Source: Pseudomonas sp. GD03944 (lineage in GTDB: Bacteria > Pseudomonadota > Gammaproteobacteria > Pseudomonadales > Pseudomonadaceae). From it: 64,000 nucleotides of DNA. The stretch's first letter is position 1, and the number at the start of each line of letters is the position of its first letter. Location of the stretch: positions 124,001-188,000 of the forward strand of contig NZ_JAOCAH010000008.1 of assembly GCF_029839275.1 (NCBI RefSeq), read 5' to 3'. Under the pieces are notes generated by a model. The model did not search any database and was not told the DNA's origin. It saw only the letters and a list, made by a program, of their open reading frames with translations. The position numbers and the translations under genes were made by a program. Shown piece by piece: positions 30,852 through 40,372 of this stretch.

Positions 30852-33797
30852 ATGAGTCTGCCAGTGCTGGTTCCTTTATCTGCCGAACTCGATACCCTGG
30901 CAGCGCGCGCCGAACAGACGCTGCGTACGGCCTTCGCCGAGCACGATGTCGGCGCCGCGGCGCGCTTCGATGCCTGGTCCGGTGCCCGCCGCGACGCCTG
31001 GCAGCGGGTCTGCGCCGCCAGCGATTTCGTCGTGCAGCAGGCGGCCCGTGACCCGCTGATGCTGCTGGACCTGGCCGACAGTGGTGAGCTTGAACGCTCG
31101 TTCCAGACTGGCGAGCTTCGCGGCCAGCTGGCGGACTGCGTGGCAACCTGTGAGGACGAGGACAGCCTCTCCCGTACCCTGCGGCGTTTCCGCAATCGCC
31201 AGCAACTGCGCATCATCTGGCGCGATATCAGCCGCCAGGCCGATCTGGTGGAGACCTGCCGCGACCTGTCGGAGTTGGCCGATACCTGCATCGACCTGGC
31301 CTACCAGTGGCTCTATCCCCGGCACTGCACCCAGTTCGGCACCCCCATCGGCCGCCGCAGCGGCCAGGCCCAGCACCTGGTCATCCTCGGCATGGGCAAG
31401 CTGGGCGCCCACGAGTTGAACCTGTCCTCTGACATCGACCTGATCTTCGGCTACCCCGAGGGCGGCGAGACCGAGGGCGTCAAACGTCCCCTGGACAACC
31501 AGGAGTTCTTCATTCGCCTGGGGCAGCGGCTGATCAAGGCGCTGGACGCCATCACCGTCGATGGTTTCGTGTTTCGCACCGACATGCGCCTGCGCCCGTA
31601 CGGCTCCTCCGGCTCGCTGGTGTTCAGCTTCAATGCCCTGGAGCAGTACTACCAGGACCAGGGCCGCGACTGGGAACGCTACGCGATGATCAAGGCGCGG
31701 GTGGTCGGCGGCGATCAGGTCGCGGGTGCGCAATTGCTGGAAATGCTACGGCCCTTCGTTTACCGGCGTTACCTGGACTTCTCCGCCATCGAAGCCCTGC
31801 GCACCATGAAGCAGCTGATCCAGCAGGAGGTCCGGCGCAAGGGCATGGCCGAGAACATCAAGCTCGGCGCTGGCGGTATCCGCGAGGTGGAGTTCATTGC
31901 CCAGGCGTTCCAGCTGATTCACGGCGGCCGCGACCTGAGCCTGCAGCAACGCTCGCTGCTGAAGGTCCTGGCGACCCTGGAAGGGCAGGGTTACCTGCCG
32001 CCGGCCGTGGTTGCCGAGTTGCTCCAGGGCTACGAATTCCTGCGCTACACCGAACACGCCCTGCAGGCCATCGACGACCGGCAGACCCAGATGCTGCCGG
32101 ATGACCCGAAAGATCGCGCGCGTGTTGCCTTTATTCTCGGCTTCGAGAATTGGGAGGCCTTCCATGAGCGCCTGATGCACTGGCGCGGGCGTGTCGACTG
32201 GCACTTCCGCCAAGTGATCGCCGACCCGGACGAAGACGAAGAGGGCTGCATCGAGGAAACGGTCGGTGGCGAGTGGATGCCGCTGTGGAGCGATGCCCAG
32301 GACGAAGAGGCCGCCTGCCGCCAGTTGGCCGAGGCCGGCTTCGTCAATGCCCAGTCCGCTTGGCAGCGCCTGGCGGGCCTGCGCAACGGCAACCAGGTCC
32401 GCGCCATGCAGCGCCTGGGCCGCGAGCGGCTCGATGCCTTTATTCCACGTCTGCTGGCCCAGGCGGTCGAACACGACGACCCGGACCTGGTGCTGGAACG
32501 TGTGTTGCCCCTGGTCGAAGCGGTGGCGCGGCGTTCGGCCTACCTGGTGCTGCTGACCGAGAACCCTAGCGCCCTGCAGCGCCTGCTGACGCTATGCGCG
32601 GCCAGCCCGTGGATCGCCGAGCAGATCACTCGCTTCCCGTTGCTGCTCGACGAGCTGCTCAACGAGGGGCGTCTGTTCAGTCCGCCGCAGGCGCCGGAAC
32701 TGGTGGCCGAGTTGCGCGAGCGGCTGATCCGCATCCCCGAGGATGACTTGGAGCAGCAGATGGAGGCCCTGCGTCATTTCAAGCTGGCCCACAGCCTGCG
32801 GGTAGCCGCCTCGGAGATCGCCGGCACGTTGCCGCTGATGAAGGTCAGCGATTACCTGACCTGGCTGGCGGAGGCCATCCTCGACCAAGTGCTGGCCCTG
32901 GCCTGGCGGCATACGGTGGCCCGCCACGGAACGCCGCGCCGGCCGGATGGCACGGCCTGCGACCCGGATTTCATCATCGTCGGCTACGGCAAGGTCGGTG
33001 GCCTGGAATTCGGGCACGGTTCGGACCTGGACCTGGTGTTCATCCATGACGGTGACCCACAGGCCGAGACCGACGGCGCCAAGTCCATCGATGGCGCGCA
33101 GTTCTTCACCCGCCTCGGGCAGCGCATCATCCACCTGCTGACCACCCAGACCAACTCCGGCCAGCTGTACGAGGTCGACATGCGCCTGCGGCCGTCTGGC
33201 GCGTCCGGCCTGCTGGTCAGCTCGCTCGGGGCGTTCCAGCGCTACCAGGAGAACGAGGCCTGGACCTGGGAGCACCAGGCGTTGGTGCGGGCCCGGGTGC
33301 TGGTGGGCTGCCCGCGGGTCGGCAAGGCCTTCGAAGCGGTCCGGGCGGCGGTGCTGGAGCGCCAGCGCGACCTGGATGGGCTGCGCACGGAAGTCAGCGA
33401 GATGCGGGCCAAGATGCGCAGCAGCCTGGGCACTGCCATCACGGCGGCCGGCACGGCGGCGAATGCCTTCGAAGCCGCGTCCCCCTTCGATCTGAAGCAG
33501 GACGCCGGTGGTATCGTCGATATTGAATTTATGGTGCAATACGCGGCCCTGGCCTGGTCGCACCAGTACCCGGAGCTGCACGCGTTCACCGACAACATCC
33601 GCATCCTGGAAGGCCTGGAGCGTACGGGGTTGTTGAACGGTGACGATGCCCGGCTGCTGCGTGAGGTCTACAAGGCCTACCGGTCCGCCGCGCACCGCCA
33701 GGCGCTGCAGAAGCAGCCGGGCGTGGTCAGTGGTGACCAGTTTCACGACGAGCGTCGCAGCGTGTTGCGCATCTGGCGTGAGCTGGGACTGAATTGA
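30852..33797 (+). CDS. glnE: Bifunctional glutamine synthetase adenylyltransferase/deadenylase
   Basis: This 981-residue cytoplasmic enzyme adds or removes AMP on glutamine synthetase under control of PII proteins. It has two nucleotidyltransferase domains. The N-terminal one (deadenylylation) carries GMGKLGAHELNLSSDIDLIF, with its metal Asp pair near residue 197. The C-terminal one (adenylylation) carries GYGKVGGLEFGHGSDLDLVF near residue 720. Helical regulatory regions lie between and after them. AAGGAT precedes the ATG. It is the first gene of a plus-strand run with ilvE. Confidence 0.97.
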   Translation: MSLPVLVPLSAELDTLAARAEQTLRTAFAEHDVGAAARFDAWSGARRDAWQRVCAASDFVVQQAARDPLMLLDLADSGELERSFQTGELRGQLADCVATCEDEDSLSRTLRRFRNRQQLRIIWRDISRQADLVETCRDLSELADTCIDLAYQWLYPRHCTQFGTPIGRRSGQAQHLVILGMGKLGAHELNLSSDIDLIFGYPEGGETEGVKRPLDNQEFFIRLGQRLIKALDAITVDGFVFRTDMRLRPYGSSGSLVFSFNALEQYYQDQGRDWERYAMIKARVVGGDQVAGAQLLEMLRPFVYRRYLDFSAIEALRTMKQLIQQEVRRKGMAENIKLGAGGIREVEFIAQAFQLIHGGRDLSLQQRSLLKVLATLEGQGYLPPAVVAELLQGYEFLRYTEHALQAIDDRQTQMLPDDPKDRARVAFILGFENWEAFHERLMHWRGRVDWHFRQVIADPDEDEEGCIEETVGGEWMPLWSDAQDEEAACRQLAEAGFVNAQSAWQRLAGLRNGNQVRAMQRLGRERLDAFIPRLLAQAVEHDDPDLVLERVLPLVEAVARRSAYLVLLTENPSALQRLLTLCAASPWIAEQITRFPLLLDELLNEGRLFSPPQAPELVAELRERLIRIPEDDLEQQMEALRHFKLAHSLRVAASEIAGTLPLMKVSDYLTWLAEAILDQVLALAWRHTVARHGTPRRPDGTACDPDFIIVGYGKVGGLEFGHGSDLDLVFIHDGDPQAETDGAKSIDGAQFFTRLGQRIIHLLTTQTNSGQLYEVDMRLRPSGASGLLVSSLGAFQRYQENEAWTWEHQALVRARVLVGCPRVGKAFEAVRAAVLERQRDLDGLRTEVSEMRAKMRSSLGTAITAAGTAANAFEAASPFDLKQDAGGIVDIEFMVQYAALAWSHQYPELHAFTDNIRILEGLERTGLLNGDDARLLREVYKAYRSAAHRQALQKQPGVVSGDQFHDERRSVLRIWRELGLN

Positions 33798-33860
33798 GCG
33801 AGTGGGGTGCTGCGGCGCCCGGCTCGGTGTGCAAGAACCCAATTTGAGGAGCAGGCAACT

Positions 33861-34784
33861 ATGTCGATGGCCGATCGTGATGGCGTGATTTGGTATGACG
33901 GCGAACTGGTGCCGTGGCGCAACGCGACCACCCACGTGCTGACCCATACCCTGCACTACGGCATGGGCGTGTTCGAAGGCGTGCGTGCCTACAACACCCC
34001 CGATGGCACCGCCATCTTCCGCCTCGAAGCGCACACCGACCGCCTGTTCGATTCCGCGCACATCATGGGCATGAAGATCCCGTTCACCAAGGACGAGATC
34101 AACGAGGCTACCCGCGCCGCGGTGCGTGAGAACAACCTGGAAAGCGCCTACATCCGTCCGATGGCGTTCTACGGTTCCGAAGCCATGGGTCTGCGCGCCA
34201 GCGGCCTGAAGGTCCAGGTGATCGTGGCGGCCTGGCACTGGGGCGCCTACATGGGCGACGAAGCGCTGAAGGTCGGCATCAAGGTCCGCACCAGCTCCTT
34301 CACCCGTCATCACGTCAACATCTCGATGACCCGCGCCAAGGCCAACGGCAACTACATCAACTCGATGCTGGCCCTGCAGGAAGCCATTTCCGGCGGTGCC
34401 GACGAGGCCATGCTGCTGGACCCGGAAGGCTATGTGGCCGAGGGTTCCGGCGAGAACATCTTCCTGGTCAAGAATGGCGTGGTGTACACCCCGGAAGTCA
34501 CCTCCTGCCTGAACGGCATCACCCGCAACACCATCCTGACCCTGGCTGAAGAGCTGGGCATCCCGGTGGTCGAGAAGCGCATCACCCGTGACGAGGTGTA
34601 CATCGCCGACGAAGCGTTCTTCACCGGCACCGCCGCTGAAGTGACGCCGATCCGCGAAGTCGACGGCCGTCAGATCGGCGAAGGCCGCCGTGGCCCGGTC
34701 ACCGAAAAACTGCAGACCGCCTACTTCGACCTGGTAACAGGCAAGACCAGTGCCCATGCCGAGTGGCGTACGCTGGTCAAGTAA
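33861..34784 (+). CDS. ilvE: Branched-chain amino acid aminotransferase
   Basis: This 307-residue PLP enzyme transfers amino groups between glutamate and the keto acids of Leu, Ile and Val. The catalytic lysine is Lys160 in TRAKANGNYINSM. The C-terminal phosphate-binding block (FFTGTAAEVTPIREVDGR) is intact. The length matches the family. The ATG at 33861 has GAGGAG upstream. It lies 63 nt after glnE and 122 nt before the LPS core operon. Confidence 0.97.
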   Translation: MSMADRDGVIWYDGELVPWRNATTHVLTHTLHYGMGVFEGVRAYNTPDGTAIFRLEAHTDRLFDSAHIMGMKIPFTKDEINEATRAAVRENNLESAYIRPMAFYGSEAMGLRASGLKVQVIVAAWHWGAYMGDEALKVGIKVRTSSFTRHHVNISMTRAKANGNYINSMLALQEAISGGADEAMLLDPEGYVAEGSGENIFLVKNGVVYTPEVTSCLNGITRNTILTLAEELGIPVVEKRITRDEVYIADEAFFTGTAAEVTPIREVDGRQIGEGRRGPVTEKLQTAYFDLVTGKTSAHAEWRTLVK

Positions 34785-34868
34785 GGCCGAGCGCGGTCCA
34801 GGCGGTGTCCCGGACGGGCTGATCCCCGGCCGGTTCACACTGCCACGACCTGCATGACGAGCATGTCC

Positions 34869-34886
34869 GGGAGGCGAAAGCCTCCC
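34869..34886 (+). other. GNRA-tetraloop hairpin upstream of waaF
   Basis: A 7-bp perfect stem (GGGAGGC, 34869-34875, with GCCTCCC, 34880-34886) is closed by a GAAA tetraloop, 20 nt ahead of the waaF start. There is no T-run, so it is more likely an mRNA structure or weak attenuator than an intrinsic terminator. Confidence 0.5.
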
Positions 34887-34906
34887 TGATCGTTTCTGGA
34901 TACCGT

Positions 34907-35941
34907 ATGAACATACTGATCGTGGGCCCCAGTTGGGTGGGCGACATGGTGATGGCACAGACCCTGTTCCAGTGTCTGAAACAGCGCCATCCCGACTGCC
35001 AGATCGACGTGCTGGCGCCGGACTGGAGCCGGCCGATTCTCGAACGCATGCCCGAGGTGCGCAAAGCCCTGAGCTTTCCCCTGGGCCATGGCGTGCTCGA
35101 GCTGGCGACCCGTCGGCGGATCGGCAAGTCCCTGGCTGGCCAGTACGATCAGGCGATTCTTTTGCCCAACTCCCTGAAGTCGGCGCTGGTGCCGTTTTTC
35201 GCCGGCATCCCGAAACGCACGGGCTGGAAGGGCGAGATGCGCTACGGGCTGCTCAATGACGTGCGCACCCTGGACAAGAGCCGCTACCCACTGATGATCG
35301 AGCGCTTCATGGCGCTGGCCTACGAGCCGGGCGCCGAGCTGCCGGCGGTCTACCCGCGCCCGGACTTGCGCATCGACCCGGTTACCCGCGATGCGGCGCT
35401 TAGCAAGTTCGGTCTGACCCTGGACCGTCCGGTCCTGGCCCTGTGCCCGGGCGCCGAGTTCGGTGAGGCCAAGCGCTGGCCGAGCGAGCATTACGCCAAG
35501 GTCGCGGAGTTGAAGATTCGCGCGGGCTGGCAGGTCTGGCTGTTCGGCTCGAAGAACGACCACCCGGTGGGCGAAGCGATTCGCGAGCGGCTGATTCCCG
35601 GGCTGCGTGAAGAGGCGGTCAACCTGGCCGGCGACACCAGCCTGGCCGAGGCCATCGACCTGCTATCCTGCGCTGGCGCCGTGGTGTCCAACGACTCCGG
35701 CCTGATGCATGTGGCTGCTGCGCTGAACCGCCCACTGGTCTCGGTGTATGGCTCGACCTCGCCGGAGTTCACCCCGCCGCTGGCGGAGCAGGTGGAGATC
35801 GTGCGCCTGGGTCTGGATTGCAGCCCCTGCTTTGACCGCACCTGCCGGTTCGGCCACTACAACTGCCTGCGTGAGCTGAAACCACGCCCGGTGGTCGAGG
35901 CCCTAAACCGCCTGGCGCCCGATCCGGTCGAGATCGACTGA
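34907..35941 (+). CDS. waaF: ADP-heptose:LPS heptosyltransferase II
   Basis: This 344-residue GT9-family enzyme adds the second L-glycero-D-manno-heptose to the LPS inner core on the cytoplasmic face of the inner membrane. It starts with NILIVGPSWVGDMVMAQ, and the C-terminal half holds the sugar-nucleotide region SNDSGLMHVAAALNRP. Cysteines cluster near the end (CSPCFDRTC), as in other WaaF. It is the first gene of the core operon. Its TGA overlaps the waaC ATG by one base, which implies coupled translation. Confidence 0.96.
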   Translation: MNILIVGPSWVGDMVMAQTLFQCLKQRHPDCQIDVLAPDWSRPILERMPEVRKALSFPLGHGVLELATRRRIGKSLAGQYDQAILLPNSLKSALVPFFAGIPKRTGWKGEMRYGLLNDVRTLDKSRYPLMIERFMALAYEPGAELPAVYPRPDLRIDPVTRDAALSKFGLTLDRPVLALCPGAEFGEAKRWPSEHYAKVAELKIRAGWQVWLFGSKNDHPVGEAIRERLIPGLREEAVNLAGDTSLAEAIDLLSCAGAVVSNDSGLMHVAAALNRPLVSVYGSTSPEFTPPLAEQVEIVRLGLDCSPCFDRTCRFGHYNCLRELKPRPVVEALNRLAPDPVEID

Positions 35942-36957
35942 TGCGGGTGTTGCTGATCAAGACCTCGTCGCTCGGCGATGTGATTCATACCCTGCCGGCG
36001 CTCACCGATGCGGCGCGAGCGATCCCGGGCATCCAGTTCGACTGGGTGGTGGAAGAAGGCTTTGCCGAAATTCCGGCCTGGCACCCCGCCGTGGCCCAGG
36101 TGATCCCGGTGGCGATCCGTCGTTGGCGCAAGCACCTGTGGCAAACCCTGAAAACCGGCGAGTGGTCGCGCTTCAAGGCGCGCCTGCGCGAGACGCACTA
36201 CGACCTGGTGATCGACGCCCAGGGTCTGCTGAAAAGCGCCTGGCTGACCCGTTATGTGAAGGCGCCGGTCGCTGGCCTGGACCGTGATTCGGCCCGGGAA
36301 CCCGTGGCGGCGCGTTTCTACGACCGGCGTTACACCGTGGCGCGCGACCAGCACGCCCTGGAGCGGGTGCGTCAGCTGTTCGCCCAGGCCCTGGACTACC
36401 CGGTGCCGTCGACCATCGGCGACTACGGGCTGAACCGCGCCCAGTTGGCCGCGCCGGCCGAGCAGCCGTACCTGGTGTTTCTGCACGGCACCACCTGGCC
36501 CAGCAAGCATTGGCCGGAAACCTACTGGCGCGAGCTCGCCGAGCGGATGGACGCACTGGGGTGGGCGGTACGCCTGCCCTGGGGCAACGACACCGAGAAG
36601 GCCAGGGCCGAGCGCATCGTCGCCGGCCTCAAGCACGCCGCGTTGCTGCCCAAGCTGAACCTGGCGGGTGTGGCACGGGTGATCGCTGGCGCCACGGCCT
36701 GTGTGGCAGTGGATACCGGACTTGGCCACCTGGCTGCCGCCCTCGACGTACCGAGCATTTCCCTGTACGGGCCGACCCTGCCGGGCCGGGTCGGAGCCTA
36801 CGGACGTTCGCAGATTCACTTGTGCGCGACAGGCCCCGATGCAGGGCGGGGTGATCGCCACAAGCCCTGCTTCGATGACCTGTTGCCAGAGCGCGTGGCG
36901 ACCGAGTTGCACGCATTGTTGCTGGCGCCGTCCAGCGTGTTCGAGGGACAAGCCTGA
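35941..36957 (+). CDS. waaC: ADP-heptose:LPS heptosyltransferase I
   Basis: This 338-residue GT9 enzyme adds the first heptose to Kdo of lipid A-Kdo2. The N terminus MRVLLIKTSSLGDVIHTLPA is the WaaC signature, and the donor-binding block VDTGLGHLAAALDVPSI is present. One-base overlaps at both ends (TGATG) link it to waaF and waaG. Confidence 0.96.
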   Translation: MRVLLIKTSSLGDVIHTLPALTDAARAIPGIQFDWVVEEGFAEIPAWHPAVAQVIPVAIRRWRKHLWQTLKTGEWSRFKARLRETHYDLVIDAQGLLKSAWLTRYVKAPVAGLDRDSAREPVAARFYDRRYTVARDQHALERVRQLFAQALDYPVPSTIGDYGLNRAQLAAPAEQPYLVFLHGTTWPSKHWPETYWRELAERMDALGWAVRLPWGNDTEKARAERIVAGLKHAALLPKLNLAGVARVIAGATACVAVDTGLGHLAAALDVPSISLYGPTLPGRVGAYGRSQIHLCATGPDAGRGDRHKPCFDDLLPERVATELHALLLAPSSVFEGQA

Positions 36958-38078
36958 TGCAGTTGGCCTTCATCCTGTACAAGTACTTCCCCTTCGGCGG
37001 CCTGCAGCGCGACTTCATGCGCATCGCCCTGGAATGCCAGCAGCGCGGGCACAGCATCCGTGTTTACACGCCGATCTGGGAAGGCGAGATTCCTGCGGGT
37101 TTCGAGGTCGTGGTGGTGCCGGTCAAGGCGCTGTTCAACCACAAGCGCAACGAGAAGCTGACCGCCTGGGTCGAGGCCGACCTGGCCAGGCGCCCGGTGG
37201 ATCGCGTCATCGGTTTCAACAAGATGCCCGGGCTGGACGTGTACTACGCGGCCGACGGCTGCTTCGAGGACAAGGCGCAGACGTTGCGCAACCCGCTGTA
37301 CCGCCGTTGGGGGCGCTACCGGCATTTCGCCGACTACGAGCGTGCGGTGTTCGCCCCGGAGTCGAAGACCGAAATCCTGATGATTTCCGAGGTGCAGCAA
37401 CCGCTGTTCGTCAAACATTACGCCACCCCGGCGGCGCGCTTTCACCTGCTTCCGCCCGGGATTGCTGCAGACCGTCGGGCGCCGGCCAATGCCGCCGAGA
37501 TCCGCGCCGAGTTCCGCCGGGAGTTCAAGCTGGCCGATGATGACCTGCTGCTGGTGCAGATCGGCTCGGGTTTCAAGACCAAGGGCCTGGACCGCAGCCT
37601 AAAGGCCGTCGCGGCCTTGCCGCGCGAGCTGCGCAAGCGCACCCGGCTGATCGTCATCGGCCAGGATGACCCCAAGCCATTCCTGCTGCAGGTCAAGGCC
37701 CTGGGTATTTCCGACAACGTGCAGATCCTCAAGGGGCGCAGCGACATTCCGCGTTTCCTGCTGGGGGCCGATCTGCTGATCCACCCGGCCTATAACGAGA
37801 ACACCGGCACTGTGCTGCTCGAGGCGCTGGTCGCCGGGCTGCCGGTGCTGGTGACTGATGTCTGCGGCTACGCTCACTACATTGCCGAGGCCGATGCCGG
37901 TCGAGTGCTGGCCAGCCCCTTCGAGCAGGAACGGCTCAACCGCCTGCTGGTGGAGATGCTCGCCGACGATGCGCAGCGCGCGCGCTGGCAGCAGAACGGC
38001 CTGGCGTTCGCGGATACCGCGGATCTTTATTCCATGCCGCAGCGGGCGGCCGACGTCATCCTCGCGGAGCGCCCATGA
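36957..38078 (+). CDS. waaG: LPS core glycosyltransferase WaaG (GT4)
   Basis: This 373-residue GT-B enzyme, in Pseudomonas, is thought to add the first outer-core sugar (galactosamine in P. aeruginosa) to heptose II. The N terminus LAFILYKYFPFGGLQRDFMR (residues 3-22) is characteristic of WaaG. The C-terminal nucleotide-sugar motif is NENTGTVLLEALVAGLPVL. The end overlaps waaP by 4 nt (ATGA). Confidence 0.95.
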   Translation: MQLAFILYKYFPFGGLQRDFMRIALECQQRGHSIRVYTPIWEGEIPAGFEVVVVPVKALFNHKRNEKLTAWVEADLARRPVDRVIGFNKMPGLDVYYAADGCFEDKAQTLRNPLYRRWGRYRHFADYERAVFAPESKTEILMISEVQQPLFVKHYATPAARFHLLPPGIAADRRAPANAAEIRAEFRREFKLADDDLLLVQIGSGFKTKGLDRSLKAVAALPRELRKRTRLIVIGQDDPKPFLLQVKALGISDNVQILKGRSDIPRFLLGADLLIHPAYNENTGTVLLEALVAGLPVLVTDVCGYAHYIAEADAGRVLASPFEQERLNRLLVEMLADDAQRARWQQNGLAFADTADLYSMPQRAADVILAERP

Positions 38079-38893
38079 AGCTGCTGCTGAGCGAACCGTT
38101 CAAGACCTTGTGGGCCGGGCAGGACCCCTTCGTCGCCGTGGAGGCTTTGCAGGGCCAGGTCTACCGCGAGCTGGAAGGGCGCCGTACGCTGCGCACGGAA
38201 GTTGCGGGGCGCGGCTACTTTGTGAAGATTCACCGGGGCATCGGGTGGGGTGAGATCGTCAAGAACCTGCTCTCCACGCGATTGCCGGTGCTCGGTGCCG
38301 GGCAGGAATGGCGCGCCATCCAGCGCCTGACCGAGGTCGGCGTGCCGACCATGACCGCCTTGGCCTATGGCGAGCGCGGCAGCAACCCGGCGGCGCAGCA
38401 TTCCTTCATCGTGACCGAAGAGCTGGCGCCAACCACCGACCTGGAACAGCTGACCCTGAACTGGCTCGAGCAGCCGCCGCAACCAACCCTCAAGCGCGCG
38501 CTGATCCAGCGGGTGGCCGAGATGACCGGTGCCATGCACCGTGCGGGGGTCAATCACCGCGACTGCTACATCTGCCATTTCCTGCTGCACACCGATGTGC
38601 CACTGGCGGTTGATACCTTGCGCCTGTCGGTCATCGATCTGCACCGCGCCCAGGTGCGGGACCAGGTGCCGCGCCGCTGGCGCGACAAGGACCTGGCCGG
38701 GCTGTATTTCTCGGCCTTGAACATCGGTCTGACCCAGCGAGACAAACTGCGCTTCCTGCGGGCGTACTTCCGGAAGCCCCTGCGCCAGATCCTGGCGGAA
38801 GAAGCGGTGTTGCTGACCTGGCTGCAGCGGCGAGCTGACAAGCTGCTGGAGCGATACGCCCGCAAATACGCACCGGGAGCTGGCAATGAGTGA
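38075..38893 (+). CDS. waaP: LPS core heptose(I) kinase
   Basis: This 272-residue kinase phosphorylates heptose I of the inner core, which is essential in P. aeruginosa. The protein-kinase-like fold shows the catalytic loop NHRDCYICHFLL with Asp163, the position known to be needed in P. aeruginosa WaaP, and a metal-binding Asp in VIDLHRA. It overlaps waaG by 4 nt and the next kinase gene by 8 nt. Confidence 0.95.
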   Translation: MKLLLSEPFKTLWAGQDPFVAVEALQGQVYRELEGRRTLRTEVAGRGYFVKIHRGIGWGEIVKNLLSTRLPVLGAGQEWRAIQRLTEVGVPTMTALAYGERGSNPAAQHSFIVTEELAPTTDLEQLTLNWLEQPPQPTLKRALIQRVAEMTGAMHRAGVNHRDCYICHFLLHTDVPLAVDTLRLSVIDLHRAQVRDQVPRRWRDKDLAGLYFSALNIGLTQRDKLRFLRAYFRKPLRQILAEEAVLLTWLQRRADKLLERYARKYAPGAGNE

Positions 38894-39623
38894 GTGGCGG
38901 GTCGTCGAGGGCGCCTCGCCGGCGGTGCAGCAGGCCTTTGCCAGCCTGGATGCAGTGTTCGCCCTGCAGGGAGAGCCGATCACCCAGGACCCGCTGTCCA
39001 ACGTGATCCGCGTCGAGATCGAAGGGATCCGCTACTACGTCAAGCGCTACCACGGTGCGGGTAAGGGCCTGCGGCGCTTCATCGGCCGGCCGCGGGTCAA
39101 GGCCGAGTGGCAGAACCTCCGGTACTTCGCCAAGTGGGGCATCGCCACCGCGCCCATCGTGGCCTACGGGCTGGAGCGCCACGGGTTGACGTTCGGGCGT
39201 GGCGCCTTGATCACCCAGGAACTGGTGGGCACCGATGACCTGGCGCACCTGGCGCAGCGCAATGACCCGCGGCTGGCCGATCGTGGCTGGGTCGAACGCG
39301 TCAGTCGGCAGTTGGCGGCTGCTACGCGCACCCTGCACGAGCGGCGCTTTGCGCACAACGATCTCAAGTGGCGCAACCTGCTGGTCGATACCGAAGGGCG
39401 GCTGTTCCTGATCGACTGCCCGACGGGCAGCTTCTGGTGGGGCAGCCTGCTGCGCCACCGCATCATCAAAGACCTGGCCTGCCTGGACAAAGTGGCCAAG
39501 TACAAGCTGTCACGAACGCAGCGTCTGCGTTTCTACCTGCAATACTGTGGGCGTCCGACGCTGACGCCCGAGGACAAGCCGCGGATTCGGCGGATCGTCA
39601 AATTTTTCGAGGGACGCGAATGA
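38886..39623 (+). CDS. wapP: LPS core kinase, WapP-like
   Basis: This 245-residue small kinase of the LPS kinase group acts in the cytoplasm on core heptose. The catalytic loop is HNDLKWRNLL with Asp159. The metal Asp lies in LIDCPTG. By position right after waaP it corresponds to P. aeruginosa WapP (PA5008), a second heptose kinase. It overlaps waaP by 8 nt and the next gene by 4 nt. Confidence 0.85.
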   Translation: MSEWRVVEGASPAVQQAFASLDAVFALQGEPITQDPLSNVIRVEIEGIRYYVKRYHGAGKGLRRFIGRPRVKAEWQNLRYFAKWGIATAPIVAYGLERHGLTFGRGALITQELVGTDDLAHLAQRNDPRLADRGWVERVSRQLAAATRTLHERRFAHNDLKWRNLLVDTEGRLFLIDCPTGSFWWGSLLRHRIIKDLACLDKVAKYKLSRTQRLRFYLQYCGRPTLTPEDKPRIRRIVKFFEGRE

Positions 39624-40372
39624 AGGATTTTATCGCCAAGGAAGAGCAGGCTCTGCTCGAACGGCATGGTCTGGCGAGCTTCGAGGCGCTGTGGGCACTC
39701 AAGCTGGAAGCGGTCGACGAACCGAACAATGCCCGGGGTGGCTGGAGCAGTGTGTACCGACTGGAGCTGGACGGCGCCGCGTTCTACCTCAAACGCCAGA
39801 GCAACTACCTGTCGCGCAGCCTGACGCACCCGTTCGGCGAGCCGACCTTCGCCCGCGAGTTTCGCAATATTCAGCGTTACCAGGCACTGGGCATCCCCGC
39901 CCTGCAGGCCGTGTTTTTCGCCGAGCGCAAGGTGGCGGGTGAGCACCGGGCCATCCTGATGACCCGGGCCCTGGATGGCTGGCAGGACCTGCACGAGTGG
40001 CTGCACGGCTGGTCCGGGCTGTCCGCCGAAACCCGCCAGGGGATCGTCGAAGCCTGTGGGCAGCTTGCGCGCCAGGTGCATGGCTGCGGCCAGGTGCACG
40101 GCTGCTTTTACCCCAAGCACATCTTTCTGCAACCCCAGGGCGATAACTTCGCGGCTCAGCTGATCGACCTGGAAAAGACGCGCTCGTTGCTGCTGGGCAA
40201 GCGTGACCGTGTCAAAGACCTCGAACCCCTGGTTCGGCGGGCGTCGGCCTGGAGCAACGAGGACATACGCGGCCTGCTGGAGGCCTACCTGGACTCTGCG
40301 CAGGAACAGGAGCTGGAGCAGTGGCAAGAGCAACTGGTACGGCGTCAGCGCAACAAGGAGTCGCGTGGATGA
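39620..40372 (+). CDS. wapQ: InaA/WapQ-like LPS kinase-family protein lacking the catalytic Asp
   Basis: This 250-residue kinase-fold protein lies at the position of P. aeruginosa wapQ. The N lobe has VYRLELDGAAFYLKRQ with the ATP-binding lysine, and the second metal site LIDLEKTR is present. The catalytic loop reads HGCFYPKHIFL (His160), so Cys162 stands where WaaP has Asp163. That is the InaA-like form. It may be a pseudokinase or use different chemistry. The ATG at 39620 has GAGGG 7 nt upstream and overlaps the wapP stop. Confidence 0.8.
   Translation: MKDFIAKEEQALLERHGLASFEALWALKLEAVDEPNNARGGWSSVYRLELDGAAFYLKRQSNYLSRSLTHPFGEPTFAREFRNIQRYQALGIPALQAVFFAERKVAGEHRAILMTRALDGWQDLHEWLHGWSGLSAETRQGIVEACGQLARQVHGCGQVHGCFYPKHIFLQPQGDNFAAQLIDLEKTRSLLLGKRDRVKDLEPLVRRASAWSNEDIRGLLEAYLDSAQEQELEQWQEQLVRRQRNKESRG

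Noticed and set aside
32592..34958. A 788-codon minus-strand frame opposite glnE and ilvE
   Set aside because: It spans two real genes and an intergenic gap, and has no domain signature.
36701..37540. A plus-strand frame overlapping waaC and waaG in another frame
   Set aside because: It is Arg, Pro and Ala rich. Both waaC and waaG are complete and motif-bearing in their own frames.
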